A stretch of 64,000 nt of DNA from Roseburia sp. Its GTDB lineage: Bacteria > Bacillota > Clostridia > Lachnospirales > Lachnospiraceae. The translations under genes were made by a program, and so were the position numbers. The DNA lies in contig JAHZFL010000006.1 in NCBI GenBank assembly GCA_019421345.1, positions 62,001 through 126,000 on the forward strand. The letters run 5' to 3'. The notes below the pieces were generated by a model, which saw nothing but the letters and a program-made list of their open reading frames with translations, did no database searches and had not been told where the DNA came from. Shown in pieces: positions 16,864-26,048 of this stretch (position 1 is the first letter of the stretch; each line of letters begins with the position of its first letter).

Positions 16864-17946
16864 ATGAAGATAAACAGATGTTCCGCAAATCCGCTGCTTG
16901 TGCCAAAGGATGTGAAGCCAAGCCGTCCCGATTTTCGCGTTGACGGTGTTTTCAACTGCGGTGTTGCGGAATATAACGGAGAAATACTGCTTTTGTGCCG
17001 TGTGGCGGAGTCGGTTCAATGTGACGACCCGAATATCTTAAAAATTCCGGTTGTCGTGGAGCGTGACGGAAAAGACGTGCTCGATATTGTCACTTATGTG
17101 AAATCGGAGCATCCCGAACTTGATTTTTCGGATTCCAGACATGTGGATCTGGTAGGAGCGAAGCGAAAAAAATGCATGAACCTCACATCGCTTTCGCATC
17201 TTAGACTGGCAAGAAGCAAGGATGGAATACATTTTACCGCAGAGGATGCGCCGGCGATCTTCCCGACAGCACAGGAGGAAGGCTGGGGAATGGAGGACCC
17301 CCGCATTACGCAGATCGGCGATACCTATTATATCAATTACACCTCCGTGACAAAAAACGGTGCGGCGACGTCGCTTATTTGCACGAAGGATTTTGTAACC
17401 TATGAGCGGATGGGAATTATTTTTGCGCCGGAAAACAAAGACGTAACTATTTTTCCTGAAAAAATCGGTGGGAAATATGTTGCGTTCAACCGTCCTGTGC
17501 CCTGCGGGATCGGAGATCCGGAAATGTGGATCGCCAGATCGCCGGACTTGATTCATTGGGGCGAGCAAAAGCATTTCTGCGGGCTGTCCGGTTCGGCGGA
17601 AGCGCGATGGGATAACGGAAGGATCGGAGGCGGAGCAGTTCCGTTTAAAACGGAAAAAGGATGGGTGAAGATTTACCATGCGGCAGATCAAAATGACAGA
17701 TATTGTCTGGGCGCCTTTCTTTTGGATGAAAAAGACCCTTCCAGGGTATTGGCAAAGACGGCGCAGCCGATTCTTCAGCCGGAAGAAGCATATGAAAAGC
17801 AGGGCTTTTTCGGCAACGTGGTATTTACCTGCGGCTGTTTGGTGAAGGATGATACGGTCATCATTTATTACGGCGCGGCGGATGATAAAATATGCAGAGC
17901 GGATATTGAGCTAAGCGAGCTGTTTGCCGCAATGGAATATTTGTAA
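16864..17946 (+). CDS. GH130 family beta-mannoside phosphorylase or hydrolase
   Basis: A 360-residue family GH130 five-bladed propeller enzyme. The catalytic aspartate lies in GMEDPRI (D145), and ENKDVTIFPEKIGGKYVAFNRP and the DPEMWIARSPDLIHWG strand are typical of the family. GH130 members cleave beta-1,2- or beta-1,4-mannosides, most by phosphorolysis giving mannose-1-phosphate. No signal peptide, so the substrate is the oligosaccharide brought in by the transporter encoded just upstream. Whether this one is a phosphorylase or a hydrolase cannot be decided by eye. GAGG lies 9 bases before the ATG. Confidence 0.9.
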   Translation: MKINRCSANPLLVPKDVKPSRPDFRVDGVFNCGVAEYNGEILLLCRVAESVQCDDPNILKIPVVVERDGKDVLDIVTYVKSEHPELDFSDSRHVDLVGAKRKKCMNLTSLSHLRLARSKDGIHFTAEDAPAIFPTAQEEGWGMEDPRITQIGDTYYINYTSVTKNGAATSLICTKDFVTYERMGIIFAPENKDVTIFPEKIGGKYVAFNRPVPCGIGDPEMWIARSPDLIHWGEQKHFCGLSGSAEARWDNGRIGGGAVPFKTEKGWVKIYHAADQNDRYCLGAFLLDEKDPSRVLAKTAQPILQPEEAYEKQGFFGNVVFTCGCLVKDDTVIIYYGAADDKICRADIELSELFAAMEYL

Positions 17947-17974
17947 GGATGCCAGGCAAATTCTTTTACTACTA

Positions 17975-18004
17975 TTGAAAATTGATTTCGTGATAGGGTA
18001 AAAT
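17975..18004 (+). promoter_or_regulatory. sigmaA promoter of the lacI-type gene
   Basis: TTGAAA (17975-17980), 18-base spacer, TAAAAT (17999-18004), followed within 28 bases by the regulator start codon. Confidence 0.6.
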
Positions 18005-18031
18005 AAAGGCGGCAAAGGGGGAGAACATAAG

Positions 18032-19057
18032 ATGAAAAGAAAGCGCGTGACAATGAAGGACATTGCGGAGAAGCTGGGGCTTTCCGTCAATGCGGTATCG
18101 CTGGCATTAAATGATCGGGCAGGAGTGGGAGAGGAGACAAGAAGGCTGATTCTTGACACTGCGGAGCAGATGGGGTATCTGGATTCATCCCCCGAATATA
18201 TCCAGACATATTCCAACAAAAATATCTGTATTATGCTTAAGCACCGTTTTTTTCGGGATTTTAGGTTTTACGGAAGAATCCTCCTTGGCATCGAGGAGGA
18301 GGCGAAAAAGTCAGGCTATGATGTATTTATGAATTCCTTTGAGCGCGAGGAGATACCGGCGTGCGTGGAGAGCCGGAAGGTTTCGGGTATCATTGTTGTG
18401 GGGAAGGTGGAGGACGCCTTCCTTAGCCGGTTAAAAGGGTACGGAATACCTGTGCTGCTAGTCGATCACAGATCCCTGGAGGAGCCGACAGACAGTGTAA
18501 CGTCCGACAGCAGGCAGGGCGCATATCAGATGACTGCCTGCCTGTTGAACCGTGGGATTGAAAGGATCGGTTATTTTGGAGATATTGCGTATACGCCGAG
18601 CACCTTGGATCGTTTTCTGGGATTTTTGGAGGCGATGCAGCAGCATCGAGGGCTTGGCAGTTTTAAAGAGAGTATGGCATATGTGGAGCGGTTTTCCGTG
18701 CTCTCAAATGTAGAGGATTTTGTCATTCATCAGGATGCGCAGGGGTTATATGAGGCGTTTGAGAGCATACCGGAAAAGCCAGATGTGCTGCTTTGCTCCA
18801 ATGACGAGCTGGCAGTCTTTTTCATGCGCACGCTTCAGGGAAAGGGAATCCATATTCCAAGTGATCTTGGCATTGTGGGGTTTGATGACATTGAATTAAG
18901 CAGCATGGTAAGTCCGGCGCTCACGACTGTGCATGTTCAAAAGAAGATGATGGGAAAGCGGGCAATGCAGCGTCTGCTGCAGCGCATATCTCATCCCGGT
19001 GAAGAAATCGAGCATATCATTCTGGGCGTGCGGATCGTGGAGCGTGATTCTGTTTGA
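18032..19057 (+). CDS. LacI-family transcriptional regulator
   Basis: A 341-residue regulator with an N-terminal LacI helix-turn-helix (residues 6-28, VTMKDIAEKLGLSVNAVSLA), hinge helix region, and a periplasmic-binding-protein-like effector domain (about 60-340), including GIVGFDDIELSSMVSPALTTV near the end. It has its own promoter and lies between the GH130/transport genes and the GH13 gene, so local control of the glycan locus is likely. Effector is unknown, presumably a sugar or sugar phosphate. Confidence 0.93.
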   Translation: MKRKRVTMKDIAEKLGLSVNAVSLALNDRAGVGEETRRLILDTAEQMGYLDSSPEYIQTYSNKNICIMLKHRFFRDFRFYGRILLGIEEEAKKSGYDVFMNSFEREEIPACVESRKVSGIIVVGKVEDAFLSRLKGYGIPVLLVDHRSLEEPTDSVTSDSRQGAYQMTACLLNRGIERIGYFGDIAYTPSTLDRFLGFLEAMQQHRGLGSFKESMAYVERFSVLSNVEDFVIHQDAQGLYEAFESIPEKPDVLLCSNDELAVFFMRTLQGKGIHIPSDLGIVGFDDIELSSMVSPALTTVHVQKKMMGKRAMQRLLQRISHPGEEIEHIILGVRIVERDSV

Positions 19058-19092
19058 TCATGCTTTGGCGCAGCATGGAAAAGAGGCGGTAT

Positions 19093-20724
19093 ATGGAAGA
19101 ATGGTGGAAGAAAACAGTTTTTTATCAAATTTATATTCCAAGCTTTTGTGATGGCAATGGGGACGGGATCGGAGATTTTGCGGGGATCAAAGCCAAGCTT
19201 TCGTATTTGAAGGAGCTTGGGGTCGGCGGTATATGGCTCACGCCGTTTTATCCATCGCCGAAGGTGGATCAGGGGTATGACATCTCGGATTATTATGGGA
19301 TCGATCCCACTTACGGCACGATGGAGGAATTTGAGGCGTTTCTTGATGAGGCGCACAGGCTTGGCATCCGCGTGATCTCGGATATTGTGATCAATCATAC
19401 CTCCACAGAGCATCCGTGGTTTTTGGAGGCGAGAGGCTCTGCGGCAAGTGAAAAACGAAATTGGTATATCTGGAAAAAGCCTAAAGCATCTGCCGCACAG
19501 AAGCTGCCGAACAACTGGGAATCCTTTTTCGGAGGGAGCGCGTGGGAATATGATGAGACCACCGGAGAATATTATTATCATTCCTTTGCCAAAGAACAGG
19601 CTGATTTAAACTGGGCTGAGCCGGAGGTAAAAAAAGCCGTTTTTCAGATGCTTGATTTTTGGGCAGAAAAAGGAATTGACGGTTTCCGTCTGGATGTGAT
19701 CAATAATCTGACATTGACGGATTGTATGACAGACAACCCGTTGGATGAGGATGGCAGTCAGATTCACAGATACGATGTGAATCAGGCGGGGATCCATGAA
19801 TTTATGAAAGAGCTCAGACAAACGTTGTCGCAAAAGAGGGCGCTTTTTCTTGTCGGAGAGATCAGCAGTGACAGGCTTGCTGTCATTCATTCCTTTGTGG
19901 GAGACGGAGGGCTTGATACGACCTTTAACTTTAATCTGGGCAGTATGGAGCGATTTGAGTTTGGGAGGCTGTATGGGGAGCTTCAAAAAATGACGGAATT
20001 GTATGGGCAGGAGCAGATGCCGACCATCTTTTTCGGCAGTCATGATATGGCGAGATTTCCTTCGAGATTTCACTTTGATACGGCGCAGGTCAAAAATATG
20101 TTCACGCTGATGATGAGTTATCGGGCGATTCCCTTTATCTATTTTGGTGATGAGCTTGGGATGTGCAATTATGAATGCCGCAGCATCAGCGACGCGCGTG
20201 ATATTCAGGGCATTCTTGCGTATCGGCAGGCGAAGGACGAGGGAAAAACCGAGGAGGAGGCGCTCCGTATCTTGAATGAAAAATCAAGAGATCATGGAAG
20301 AAATACCATGTACTGGGATGATTCTGCCAACGGCGGTTTTTCAAGCGCTGCTCCGTGGATTCCGTGTCAGAAGCAGCCCGGAGAAAGTGCGGCGCGGCAG
20401 ATGAAAGATGAAGCATCCTTATATTCCTATGTCGCAAGGCTGACACGCATCTGCACATCGGAGGAGGCACTGATCTTGGGAGCTTGTACTGTCGATGCGC
20501 CTGCGGAAGGAGCGCTTGTCTGCACGAGAGCCTATCAGAATACAGTCATATGGGCGGTGGTGAATTTCTCTGCGCAGGTGTTCGTGCTTGACGGTGCGGC
20601 AGACTTGCCTAAGGGGGCGGAACTTATGATCGCATCGCTCCCGGAGGCTGTGTGGGAAGAAGAAAGGAAGATAATGCTTGGCGCAAAAAGCAGCGCCATG
20701 TGGAAATATATAAAAGAAAAATAA
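19093..20724 (+). CDS. GH13 alpha-glucosidase (oligo-1,6-glucosidase type)
   Basis: A 543-residue cytoplasmic GH13 enzyme. The four conserved regions are DIVINH (97-102), GFRLDVINN with nucleophile D201, LVGEIS with acid/base E256, and FFGSHDMARF with D318. The N-terminus WWKKTVFYQIYIPSFCDGNG and NWESFFGGSAW match the oligo-1,6-glucosidase / trehalose-6-phosphate hydrolase / dextran glucosidase subgroup. ATG 19093 has GAGG 6 bases upstream; earlier ATGs (19060, 19075) are possible. It follows the LacI gene by 35 bases and is probably co-transcribed. Confidence 0.92.
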   Translation: MEEWWKKTVFYQIYIPSFCDGNGDGIGDFAGIKAKLSYLKELGVGGIWLTPFYPSPKVDQGYDISDYYGIDPTYGTMEEFEAFLDEAHRLGIRVISDIVINHTSTEHPWFLEARGSAASEKRNWYIWKKPKASAAQKLPNNWESFFGGSAWEYDETTGEYYYHSFAKEQADLNWAEPEVKKAVFQMLDFWAEKGIDGFRLDVINNLTLTDCMTDNPLDEDGSQIHRYDVNQAGIHEFMKELRQTLSQKRALFLVGEISSDRLAVIHSFVGDGGLDTTFNFNLGSMERFEFGRLYGELQKMTELYGQEQMPTIFFGSHDMARFPSRFHFDTAQVKNMFTLMMSYRAIPFIYFGDELGMCNYECRSISDARDIQGILAYRQAKDEGKTEEEALRILNEKSRDHGRNTMYWDDSANGGFSSAAPWIPCQKQPGESAARQMKDEASLYSYVARLTRICTSEEALILGACTVDAPAEGALVCTRAYQNTVIWAVVNFSAQVFVLDGAADLPKGAELMIASLPEAVWEEERKIMLGAKSSAMWKYIKEK

Positions 20725-20733
20725 GAAAAGAAC

Positions 20734-20765
20734 GAAAGGACGCCATGTTTTGCAGGCGTCCTTTC
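20734..20765 (+). terminator. Hairpin after the GH13 gene
   Basis: GAAAGGACGCC (20734-20744) pairs perfectly with GGCGTCCTTTC (20755-20765) around a 10-base loop. No T-run follows. Confidence 0.65.
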
Positions 20766-20828
20766 AAAAGCTTAAAAATAGTGACAAAATAGTAAGAACT
20801 GGAGATTTCTTTTTTAAGGAAGTTCCGA

Positions 20829-20904
20829 TATAATATACGGATAAAAAGAATCTCGGATTCTTGGGGAAACAGCCGCACAGGCGGCTGAATATCATTGGGG
20901 AAAA
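20829..20904 (+). promoter_or_regulatory. Promoter -10 and leader hairpin of the GH16 operon
   Basis: A perfect TATAAT at 20829-20834 has only a poor -35 (TTTCTT at 20806). The leader holds a CAGCCGC-ACAG-GCGGCTG hairpin (20870-20887) flanked by two TTGGGGAAA repeats (20861 and 20896). The second repeat adjoins the ribosome site, so the hairpin may bear on translation. Confidence 0.45.
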
Positions 20905-20915
20905 GGAGAAGAAAC

Positions 20916-22157
20916 ATGCAAAAAAAGAGATGGAGCAAACAAATTGTACCTGTTTTGGCAGCCGCAGTCCTGCTGCCGTATGGAGCAGCAACCGTGGAGG
21001 CAGCGCCGCCGGAAAACGGAAACTGGACATTGCTTCCGGCAGCTTCGGACGAGTTTGATGGAACATCGCTGGATGCACAGAAGTGGAAGAACGGAATCTG
21101 GTATGATGTGACGACAGACCTTGCGTTTTGCCCGAATAACGTTTCGGTACGGGACGGAAATCTTGTGCTGACGGCAAAGAAGGAAGACTATAACGGAAAG
21201 CATTACACGGCGGGGGCTATAGAGTCAAAGTTTGATGTGCCGGGAACTGCAAGCTATGTGGAGGTGCGTGCGAAGGCATTGGACAAAAATGCAAATGTGC
21301 TCAGCGCGATCTGGCTGCAGTCATCGCCGCTTACATGGGCGCTCAATCCGAATCCTGAGATTGACATTATGGAGACATTTGATTACACAAAGATGACAAG
21401 CACCCTGCATACATGGCGTCAGAGCCCGTCGCTTCATTTGCAGATGGGAACAAATGCGTGGAACACGGGATTGGAAGACATCAGTGCGGATTATCACACC
21501 TATGCGTTGGAGCGCAGAGACGGAAAGATGCGGTTTTATTTTGACGGAAAGCTGGCATGGGAGAGAAGCAGTATAGAAGATTCCTTTACAGAGCTGTCCC
21601 GTCATATGGTGCTTAGTCTTGAGGGACATCTGGGAGCGCCGGTGGATGAGCACCTGCCGGGAGAATTTTTGATCGATTATGTCAGAACCTATTATGACGG
21701 TGATTTTACAAAGGCTCCGGCAGACGGCGTATATCAGATCGTCAACAGACAAAGCGGCAAGGCGCTTGATATTCCAAGCAGCGAAGCGGGAAGCAAGGCG
21801 CAGTTGGTGCAGAAGGATGTACAGAATGCAGGTACATGGAAGCTGCAAAAGCAGCCGGACGGCACTTGGACGATGATCAGCAGCGTGAACGGATATTGCG
21901 CAGATCTGTCGGCAGATGCATATGTGACGTCTAACGGAACGTCAGTGACACAGTATCCGTATCACGGCGAGTCCAATCAGAGGTGGTATCTGGTTCCGAC
22001 AGAAGATGGGGCGTTTAAGATCATCTCTGCGCTTAGCGGAAAATCGCTGTGCGTCAAGGATGCTTCTATGCAGGAAAATGCTCCGATCATACAGTGGACA
22101 TATGGCAATGACAATAGCGACACTAACGACGAATGGAAGTTTGTGCCGGTAAATTAA
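20916..22157 (+). CDS. Secreted GH16 glucanase-like enzyme with ricin-type lectin domain
   Basis: A 413-residue exported enzyme. Residues 1-30 are a Sec signal peptide ending near VEAA. The GH16 jelly-roll domain (about 40-270) has the retaining catalytic motif EIDIMETF with E148, D150 and E153. A ricin B-type (CBM13-like) domain follows (about 280-413) with repeated Q-x-W-like strands. The family hydrolyses beta-1,3/1,4-glucans or galactans outside the cell; substrate here is undetermined. ATG 20916 follows AAAGGAG. It heads a three-gene operon and would release oligosaccharides for uptake. Confidence 0.9.
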   Translation: MQKKRWSKQIVPVLAAAVLLPYGAATVEAAPPENGNWTLLPAASDEFDGTSLDAQKWKNGIWYDVTTDLAFCPNNVSVRDGNLVLTAKKEDYNGKHYTAGAIESKFDVPGTASYVEVRAKALDKNANVLSAIWLQSSPLTWALNPNPEIDIMETFDYTKMTSTLHTWRQSPSLHLQMGTNAWNTGLEDISADYHTYALERRDGKMRFYFDGKLAWERSSIEDSFTELSRHMVLSLEGHLGAPVDEHLPGEFLIDYVRTYYDGDFTKAPADGVYQIVNRQSGKALDIPSSEAGSKAQLVQKDVQNAGTWKLQKQPDGTWTMISSVNGYCADLSADAYVTSNGTSVTQYPYHGESNQRWYLVPTEDGAFKIISALSGKSLCVKDASMQENAPIIQWTYGNDNSDTNDEWKFVPVN

Positions 22158-22184
22158 TCAATAAACAGGGTGGAGAAAGAGAAG

Positions 22185-23456
22185 ATGGCTGAGAAAATGA
22201 AAGTTGCGATCGTGGGACTTGGAAGCAGAGGACTTCAGGTATATGCGCCGATCATCGAACAGAATGCGGAGAAAATGGAGCTGGTTGCGGTCGCGGATAT
22301 TCTGGAGGAACGAGTGCAGGAGGCAAAAGAGAGATACCATTTGAAGGAGGAAAACTGTTTTCACAGTGCAAAGGAGCTGCTGGAGGCGGAGCGCCTAGCA
22401 GACGTTATGTTTATCTGTACGCAGGATCGGGAGCATGTGGAGCAGGCGGTTGCAGCGATCAAAAAGGGCTATCATATTCTTTTGGAGAAGCCGGTTTCGC
22501 CGAATGTACAAGAGTGCGATTTATTATTAAAGACAGCAGAGCAATACCAAAGAAAGGTATGCGTCTGTCATGTACTTCGCTATACACCGTTTTACAGCAA
22601 GATCAAGCAAATGCTCTCAGACGGTGCGGTTGGACGGGTCATGAACATTCAGGCGCGGGAGGACGTTGGATTTTTCCATCAGGCGCACTCGTTTGTCCGC
22701 GGAAACTGGAGGGACGCAGACGAAACCAGCCCGATGATTCTTGCAAAGTGCTGTCATGATATGGATATTCTTGTCTGGCTGGCAGATTCCGGGTGCGAGC
22801 AGGTATCCTCTTTTGGAGACTTGTCATGGTTTCGGGAGGAAAACGCGCCGAAAGGAGCGGCAGCGTACTGCCTTTCGGGCTGTGCAGCAAAGGAAACCTG
22901 CCCGTATGATGCGGAAAAGATTTACATTTTTGATAAGAGCACGGGAGTGCGACATGGCGCTGGCTGGCCGGCAAATACGTTTGTGCTCCACCCCGATGAG
23001 GATTCTGTCAGAGAAGCCCTAAAGGAAGGTCCGTATGGAAGATGCGTGTATCACTGCGATAATAATGTGGTCGATCATCAGGTCGTAAATCTGAAAATGA
23101 AAAACGGAATTACAGTCACATTTTCCATGTGCGCATTCAGCGCAACCTGCAATCGAACCATTAAGATTATGGGAACGATGGGGCAGATCGAGGGAGACAT
23201 GGGGAAAAATATGATTTATTATACCCCGTTCGGCAAAGAGACGGAAGAAATTGATCTGACAAAGCTGACAGACGATTTCAGCGGACACGGCGGCGGAGAT
23301 GTGCGAATGGTGCAGCAGGTCTGCGACTATATTATGGAGGGGACGAAAAGTCCCTCCATTACAGCGCTGGCAGTTTCACTGGAAAGCCATTATATTGCAC
23401 TGGCGGCAGAGCGCTCAAGGCTGCAAAACGGCTGCGCCGTAACGCCGCAAAATTAA
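22185..23456 (+). CDS. Gfo/Idh/MocA-family NAD(P)-dependent oxidoreductase
   Basis: A 423-residue sugar dehydrogenase-type enzyme. The N-terminal Rossmann fold has VAIVGLGSRG and the family EKPVS motif (near 100); the catalytic His is likely in KCCHDMDILVWL. A cysteine-rich stretch CLSGCAAKETCPYD near 230 is seen in a subset of the family. ATG 22185 follows a GGTGGAG by about 9 bases; it lies 27 bases after GH16, in the same operon. It may oxidise a sugar released by the neighbouring hydrolases. Confidence 0.88.
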   Translation: MAEKMKVAIVGLGSRGLQVYAPIIEQNAEKMELVAVADILEERVQEAKERYHLKEENCFHSAKELLEAERLADVMFICTQDREHVEQAVAAIKKGYHILLEKPVSPNVQECDLLLKTAEQYQRKVCVCHVLRYTPFYSKIKQMLSDGAVGRVMNIQAREDVGFFHQAHSFVRGNWRDADETSPMILAKCCHDMDILVWLADSGCEQVSSFGDLSWFREENAPKGAAAYCLSGCAAKETCPYDAEKIYIFDKSTGVRHGAGWPANTFVLHPDEDSVREALKEGPYGRCVYHCDNNVVDHQVVNLKMKNGITVTFSMCAFSATCNRTIKIMGTMGQIEGDMGKNMIYYTPFGKETEEIDLTKLTDDFSGHGGGDVRMVQQVCDYIMEGTKSPSITALAVSLESHYIALAAERSRLQNGCAVTPQN

Positions 23457-23478
23457 TCGCATTGGAATGGAGATTCAT

Positions 23479-25116
23479 ATGGGACAACAGTATCAGGGAA
23501 TTTTAACAGAAAAAGAAGAATTTTTATATCCCGACAGCCCGCTTGCTGATCTTCCTGAGACATTGCACATCGCAATGGCGGCGAACGGAAAACCGGGGAT
23601 TCAGCTCTTACTGCAGACAAATTCGCAAAACGTGCAGATGCGTCTGGAAGGAGAGGGATTTTTGGCAGAATGGTACGAGATGCGTGCGATTCCGGTCGAA
23701 TATAATACAGGAGACGGAGAGAATCAGGGTGGGGCAATGGTTCTTATGGATCCTCCGGCAGAAAAACCCGGATATGCGACGAGAAAAGCGCCTTTTTTTG
23801 TCTATGACTGTCTGGAGTGCAGAGCGAATGGTAATATTTCGGTCAAGGATGGCAGGGCGGCGGTTTATTTTTGCCTGACGGCAGAGCGGGGCTTAAAGCC
23901 GGGCGAGCATACGGTATTCGTCAACGTGCAGATGGAGGAAGGCAGCTATCGGTGCCGGCTGACGGTGCGTGTATATGGCGTGCAGATTCCAGAAAACACC
24001 TTCTGGCTGACGAATTGGTTTTCCAAGGAAGCGATCTGCAGATTTCATGGGGTAAAAGAGGATACAGAGGCATATTTGCAGATGCTTCAAAAATATGTAC
24101 AGGCGATGCGGAATATGCATCAAAATGTATTTTTTATCCAGTTGGACGAGAAGTGCGTAGTGTCAAGAGAGCCCTATCAGTTTGATTTTGAATACCTGAC
24201 ACCGGAGATTTCCTGCTTTTTTGATGCCGGTATGCAGTACATGGAATTGGGAGTTTTGCTGGATCGCGGTTTTTTGGCGGACGGTACGCCCAATATGTAT
24301 ACAGACTGCTTCACCTGTGCGATGGCAAAGGATGTTCCGGTCGATTCCGTGGAAGGCTATGAGATCACGGTGCGGTTTGTGAAAAGTCTTGCCGCATATT
24401 TAAAGGCGCATGGCTGGGAGGAGAAGGTGCTGTTTCATGTACATGACGAGCCGGATATTCATTATAAGGATAGGCAAGCACTGGATGCAAGAAGGCGGCA
24501 ATATTATCTGGCGGCAGGAATTTTAAGAAAATATATTCCGCAAATCCGTATCATTGAAGCCGTAGACTCGGCAGAATTTTATGGAGGAATTGACATCTGG
24601 GTACCGGGAACGGCAGGATATGAAAAGCGGAAAGCGGAGTTTGATAAGCTGATCGAACTCGGAGAAACGGTATGGACGTATGTCTGCTGCGGGCCGGAGG
24701 GATACTGGCTGAATCGCTTCCTGGATTTTGCGCTATTGAAAGGACGGCTATTGTTCTGGGGCTGTGCGAAAAACAGGATTTCGGGATTCCTGCACTGGGG
24801 GCTCAATCAGTTTCCACAGGATATGAACCCGTATGAGGGAACGAGCTGCCCGAATCACACGGGAATCGGAACAAACTTCCCGTGCGGCGATTCATTTCTT
24901 CTGTATCCGGGAGCGGATGGACCGAATCTTGGCATGCGCATGGAAGCACAGCGGCGAGGCGCCGAGGATGCGGCGCTGTGGCAGCTTTTGCGCGAAAAAG
25001 ACAGCAGACTGCACGATGAGTTGATCGGAACAGTATTTACCAATAATGAAACCTATGACGATGATCCGGTAAAGTTTCAAGAGGTGTATGAAAAATTGCT
25101 GGAGGCGTTGGAGTAA
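23479..25116 (+). CDS. DUF4091 / GH123-like glycoside hydrolase
   Basis: A 545-residue protein with a beta-sandwich-like N-terminal part (about 1-170) and a TIM-barrel-like region that contains an adjacent Asp-Glu pair, D323-E324 in FHVHDEPD. This is the layout of GH123 beta-N-acetylgalactosaminidases and DUF4091 proteins, in which the D-E pair is catalytic through substrate assistance. No signal peptide was seen, so it would act in the cytoplasm. Start 23479 fits GGAG 6 bases before; ATG 23467 is an in-frame alternative. It ends the GH16 operon. Confidence 0.78.
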   Translation: MGQQYQGILTEKEEFLYPDSPLADLPETLHIAMAANGKPGIQLLLQTNSQNVQMRLEGEGFLAEWYEMRAIPVEYNTGDGENQGGAMVLMDPPAEKPGYATRKAPFFVYDCLECRANGNISVKDGRAAVYFCLTAERGLKPGEHTVFVNVQMEEGSYRCRLTVRVYGVQIPENTFWLTNWFSKEAICRFHGVKEDTEAYLQMLQKYVQAMRNMHQNVFFIQLDEKCVVSREPYQFDFEYLTPEISCFFDAGMQYMELGVLLDRGFLADGTPNMYTDCFTCAMAKDVPVDSVEGYEITVRFVKSLAAYLKAHGWEEKVLFHVHDEPDIHYKDRQALDARRRQYYLAAGILRKYIPQIRIIEAVDSAEFYGGIDIWVPGTAGYEKRKAEFDKLIELGETVWTYVCCGPEGYWLNRFLDFALLKGRLLFWGCAKNRISGFLHWGLNQFPQDMNPYEGTSCPNHTGIGTNFPCGDSFLLYPGADGPNLGMRMEAQRRGAEDAALWQLLREKDSRLHDELIGTVFTNNETYDDDPVKFQEVYEKLLEALE

Positions 25117-25126
25117 GATGTCTTTG

Positions 25127-25165
25127 AAGGGGCAGTCTTTGTGCGTATCACAAGGACTGCCCCTT
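25127..25165 (+). terminator. Long hairpin between convergent genes
   Basis: AAGGGGCAGTC (25127-25137) and GACTGCCCCTT (25155-25165) pair perfectly, extended by TTGTG/CACAA past one mismatch. It lies between the DUF4091 gene and the convergent lipoprotein gene and can fold on either strand. Confidence 0.75.
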
Positions 25166-25166
25166 G

Positions 25167-25204
25167 TTGACATAAGAGCGGCTCGCAAAGCGTGCCGCTC
25201 GTTG
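25167..25204 (+). repeat. Short repeated hairpin element, copy 2
   Basis: Begins TTGACATAAGAG like copy 1 at 6066. Stem GAGCGGC (25176-25182) with GCCGCTC (25194-25200). Compared with copy 1, the stem has changes that keep or improve pairing, which argues for selection on the structure. Confidence 0.55.
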
Positions 25205-25207
25205 GCT

Positions 25208-25810
25208 TTATTCATAAGTGATGAGAAAGACCTTTTCGGCAAGAAATTCCCCGGAGGGCTGCTGTTTGCCATAGACGGCAACCGAGGACTGGCTTTTTAA
25301 GTCGTCGCGCGTGGCATCAGAATAGGATGCTTTTCCGGTTTCTGTGTTTAGGGATGCCTTCCGGAAGCTGCAAGCTTCTCCGTATACGATAGAAATGCTG
25401 CTGCCTGCGGCGGCAGAAGGGTCTGCGGCGGCTATGCTGGACGTGCCGTCCTCGCTTTGTGTCAGCGGGGAGAGGGAAAAGCCGTTCTCCGAAAGCGCAG
25501 CAACGTCTCCGAGCATATCTGCTGAATCTAAAAATGCTGAGGCGTCCGCGGGAGGCGCTTCCGTACTGTCAGCAGCGGGCGTATCGGCTGATGTGTCTGT
25601 GTTTGCCGGCATGTTGTCTGCTGTCTGGGTGTCTTGTTCCGGCTTGGGCATCTGGGGCGAGGGGTGCTCGCTTTTTGCCGGTGCGGTCTGTGCGCTGGTT
25701 TGGTTTGACTGCATCTCGGCAGTGGGTGTTTCTCCCGTGCCGCCGCACCCGATGAGACTGACTGTGCACAGCAGTATGGCTGCGCTTGCTGCAAATTTTG
25801 TGTGTTTCAT
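25208..25810 (-). CDS. Hypothetical lipoprotein with low-complexity linker
   Basis: A 200-residue predicted lipoprotein: a lipobox LIGC with C22, a Pro/Ala/Thr/Gln-rich linker (about 25-95), then a small domain (about 95-200) ending VAVYGKQQPSGEFLAEKVFLITYE, which looks like a short beta-barrel of the DUF5666 kind. AAGGCGG lies before the ATG. It points toward the GH16 operon and shares the hairpin between them. No function can be assigned. Confidence 0.7.
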   Translation of the reverse strand: MKHTKFAASAAILLCTVSLIGCGGTGETPTAEMQSNQTSAQTAPAKSEHPSPQMPKPEQDTQTADNMPANTDTSADTPAADSTEAPPADASAFLDSADMLGDVAALSENGFSLSPLTQSEDGTSSIAAADPSAAAGSSISIVYGEACSFRKASLNTETGKASYSDATRDDLKSQSSVAVYGKQQPSGEFLAEKVFLITYE

Positions 25811-25949
25811 TTGAAATTCCGCCTTTCTTAGATTGTGATAGATTGTGTCATCGCGTTTATCTTAGTCCGAAAATGCTTAAAATCTTCTGGAAGTAATCTT
25901 GAATTTTGGGAGGGGGTTTCAAGATAAGGAGAAGCCATGCTGCCCGCAC

Positions 25950-25978
25950 TTGACGGCATAACCACATTATGATAAAAT
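25950..25978 (+). promoter_or_regulatory. sigmaA promoter of scfA
   Basis: TTGACG (25950-25955), 17-base spacer, TAAAAT (25973-25978), about 70 bases before the scfA start. Confidence 0.75.
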
Positions 25979-26048
25979 AGGAAGAAACTGGCGAGAATCA
26001 TTCTTATTCAAAGCCACAAACAAGATTGATAGAATGGAGATAAGGATT

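Noticed and set aside
20825..20834. CCGATAT before the GH16 gene as a sigma28 promoter
   Set aside because: No TAAA-like box 15-16 bases upstream; the same bases contain a TATAAT, which is the simpler reading.
25344..25814. A 156-codon frame on the plus strand across the lipoprotein gene
   Set aside because: It mirrors the low-complexity linker of the minus-strand lipoprotein, which has a lipobox and a ribosome site.
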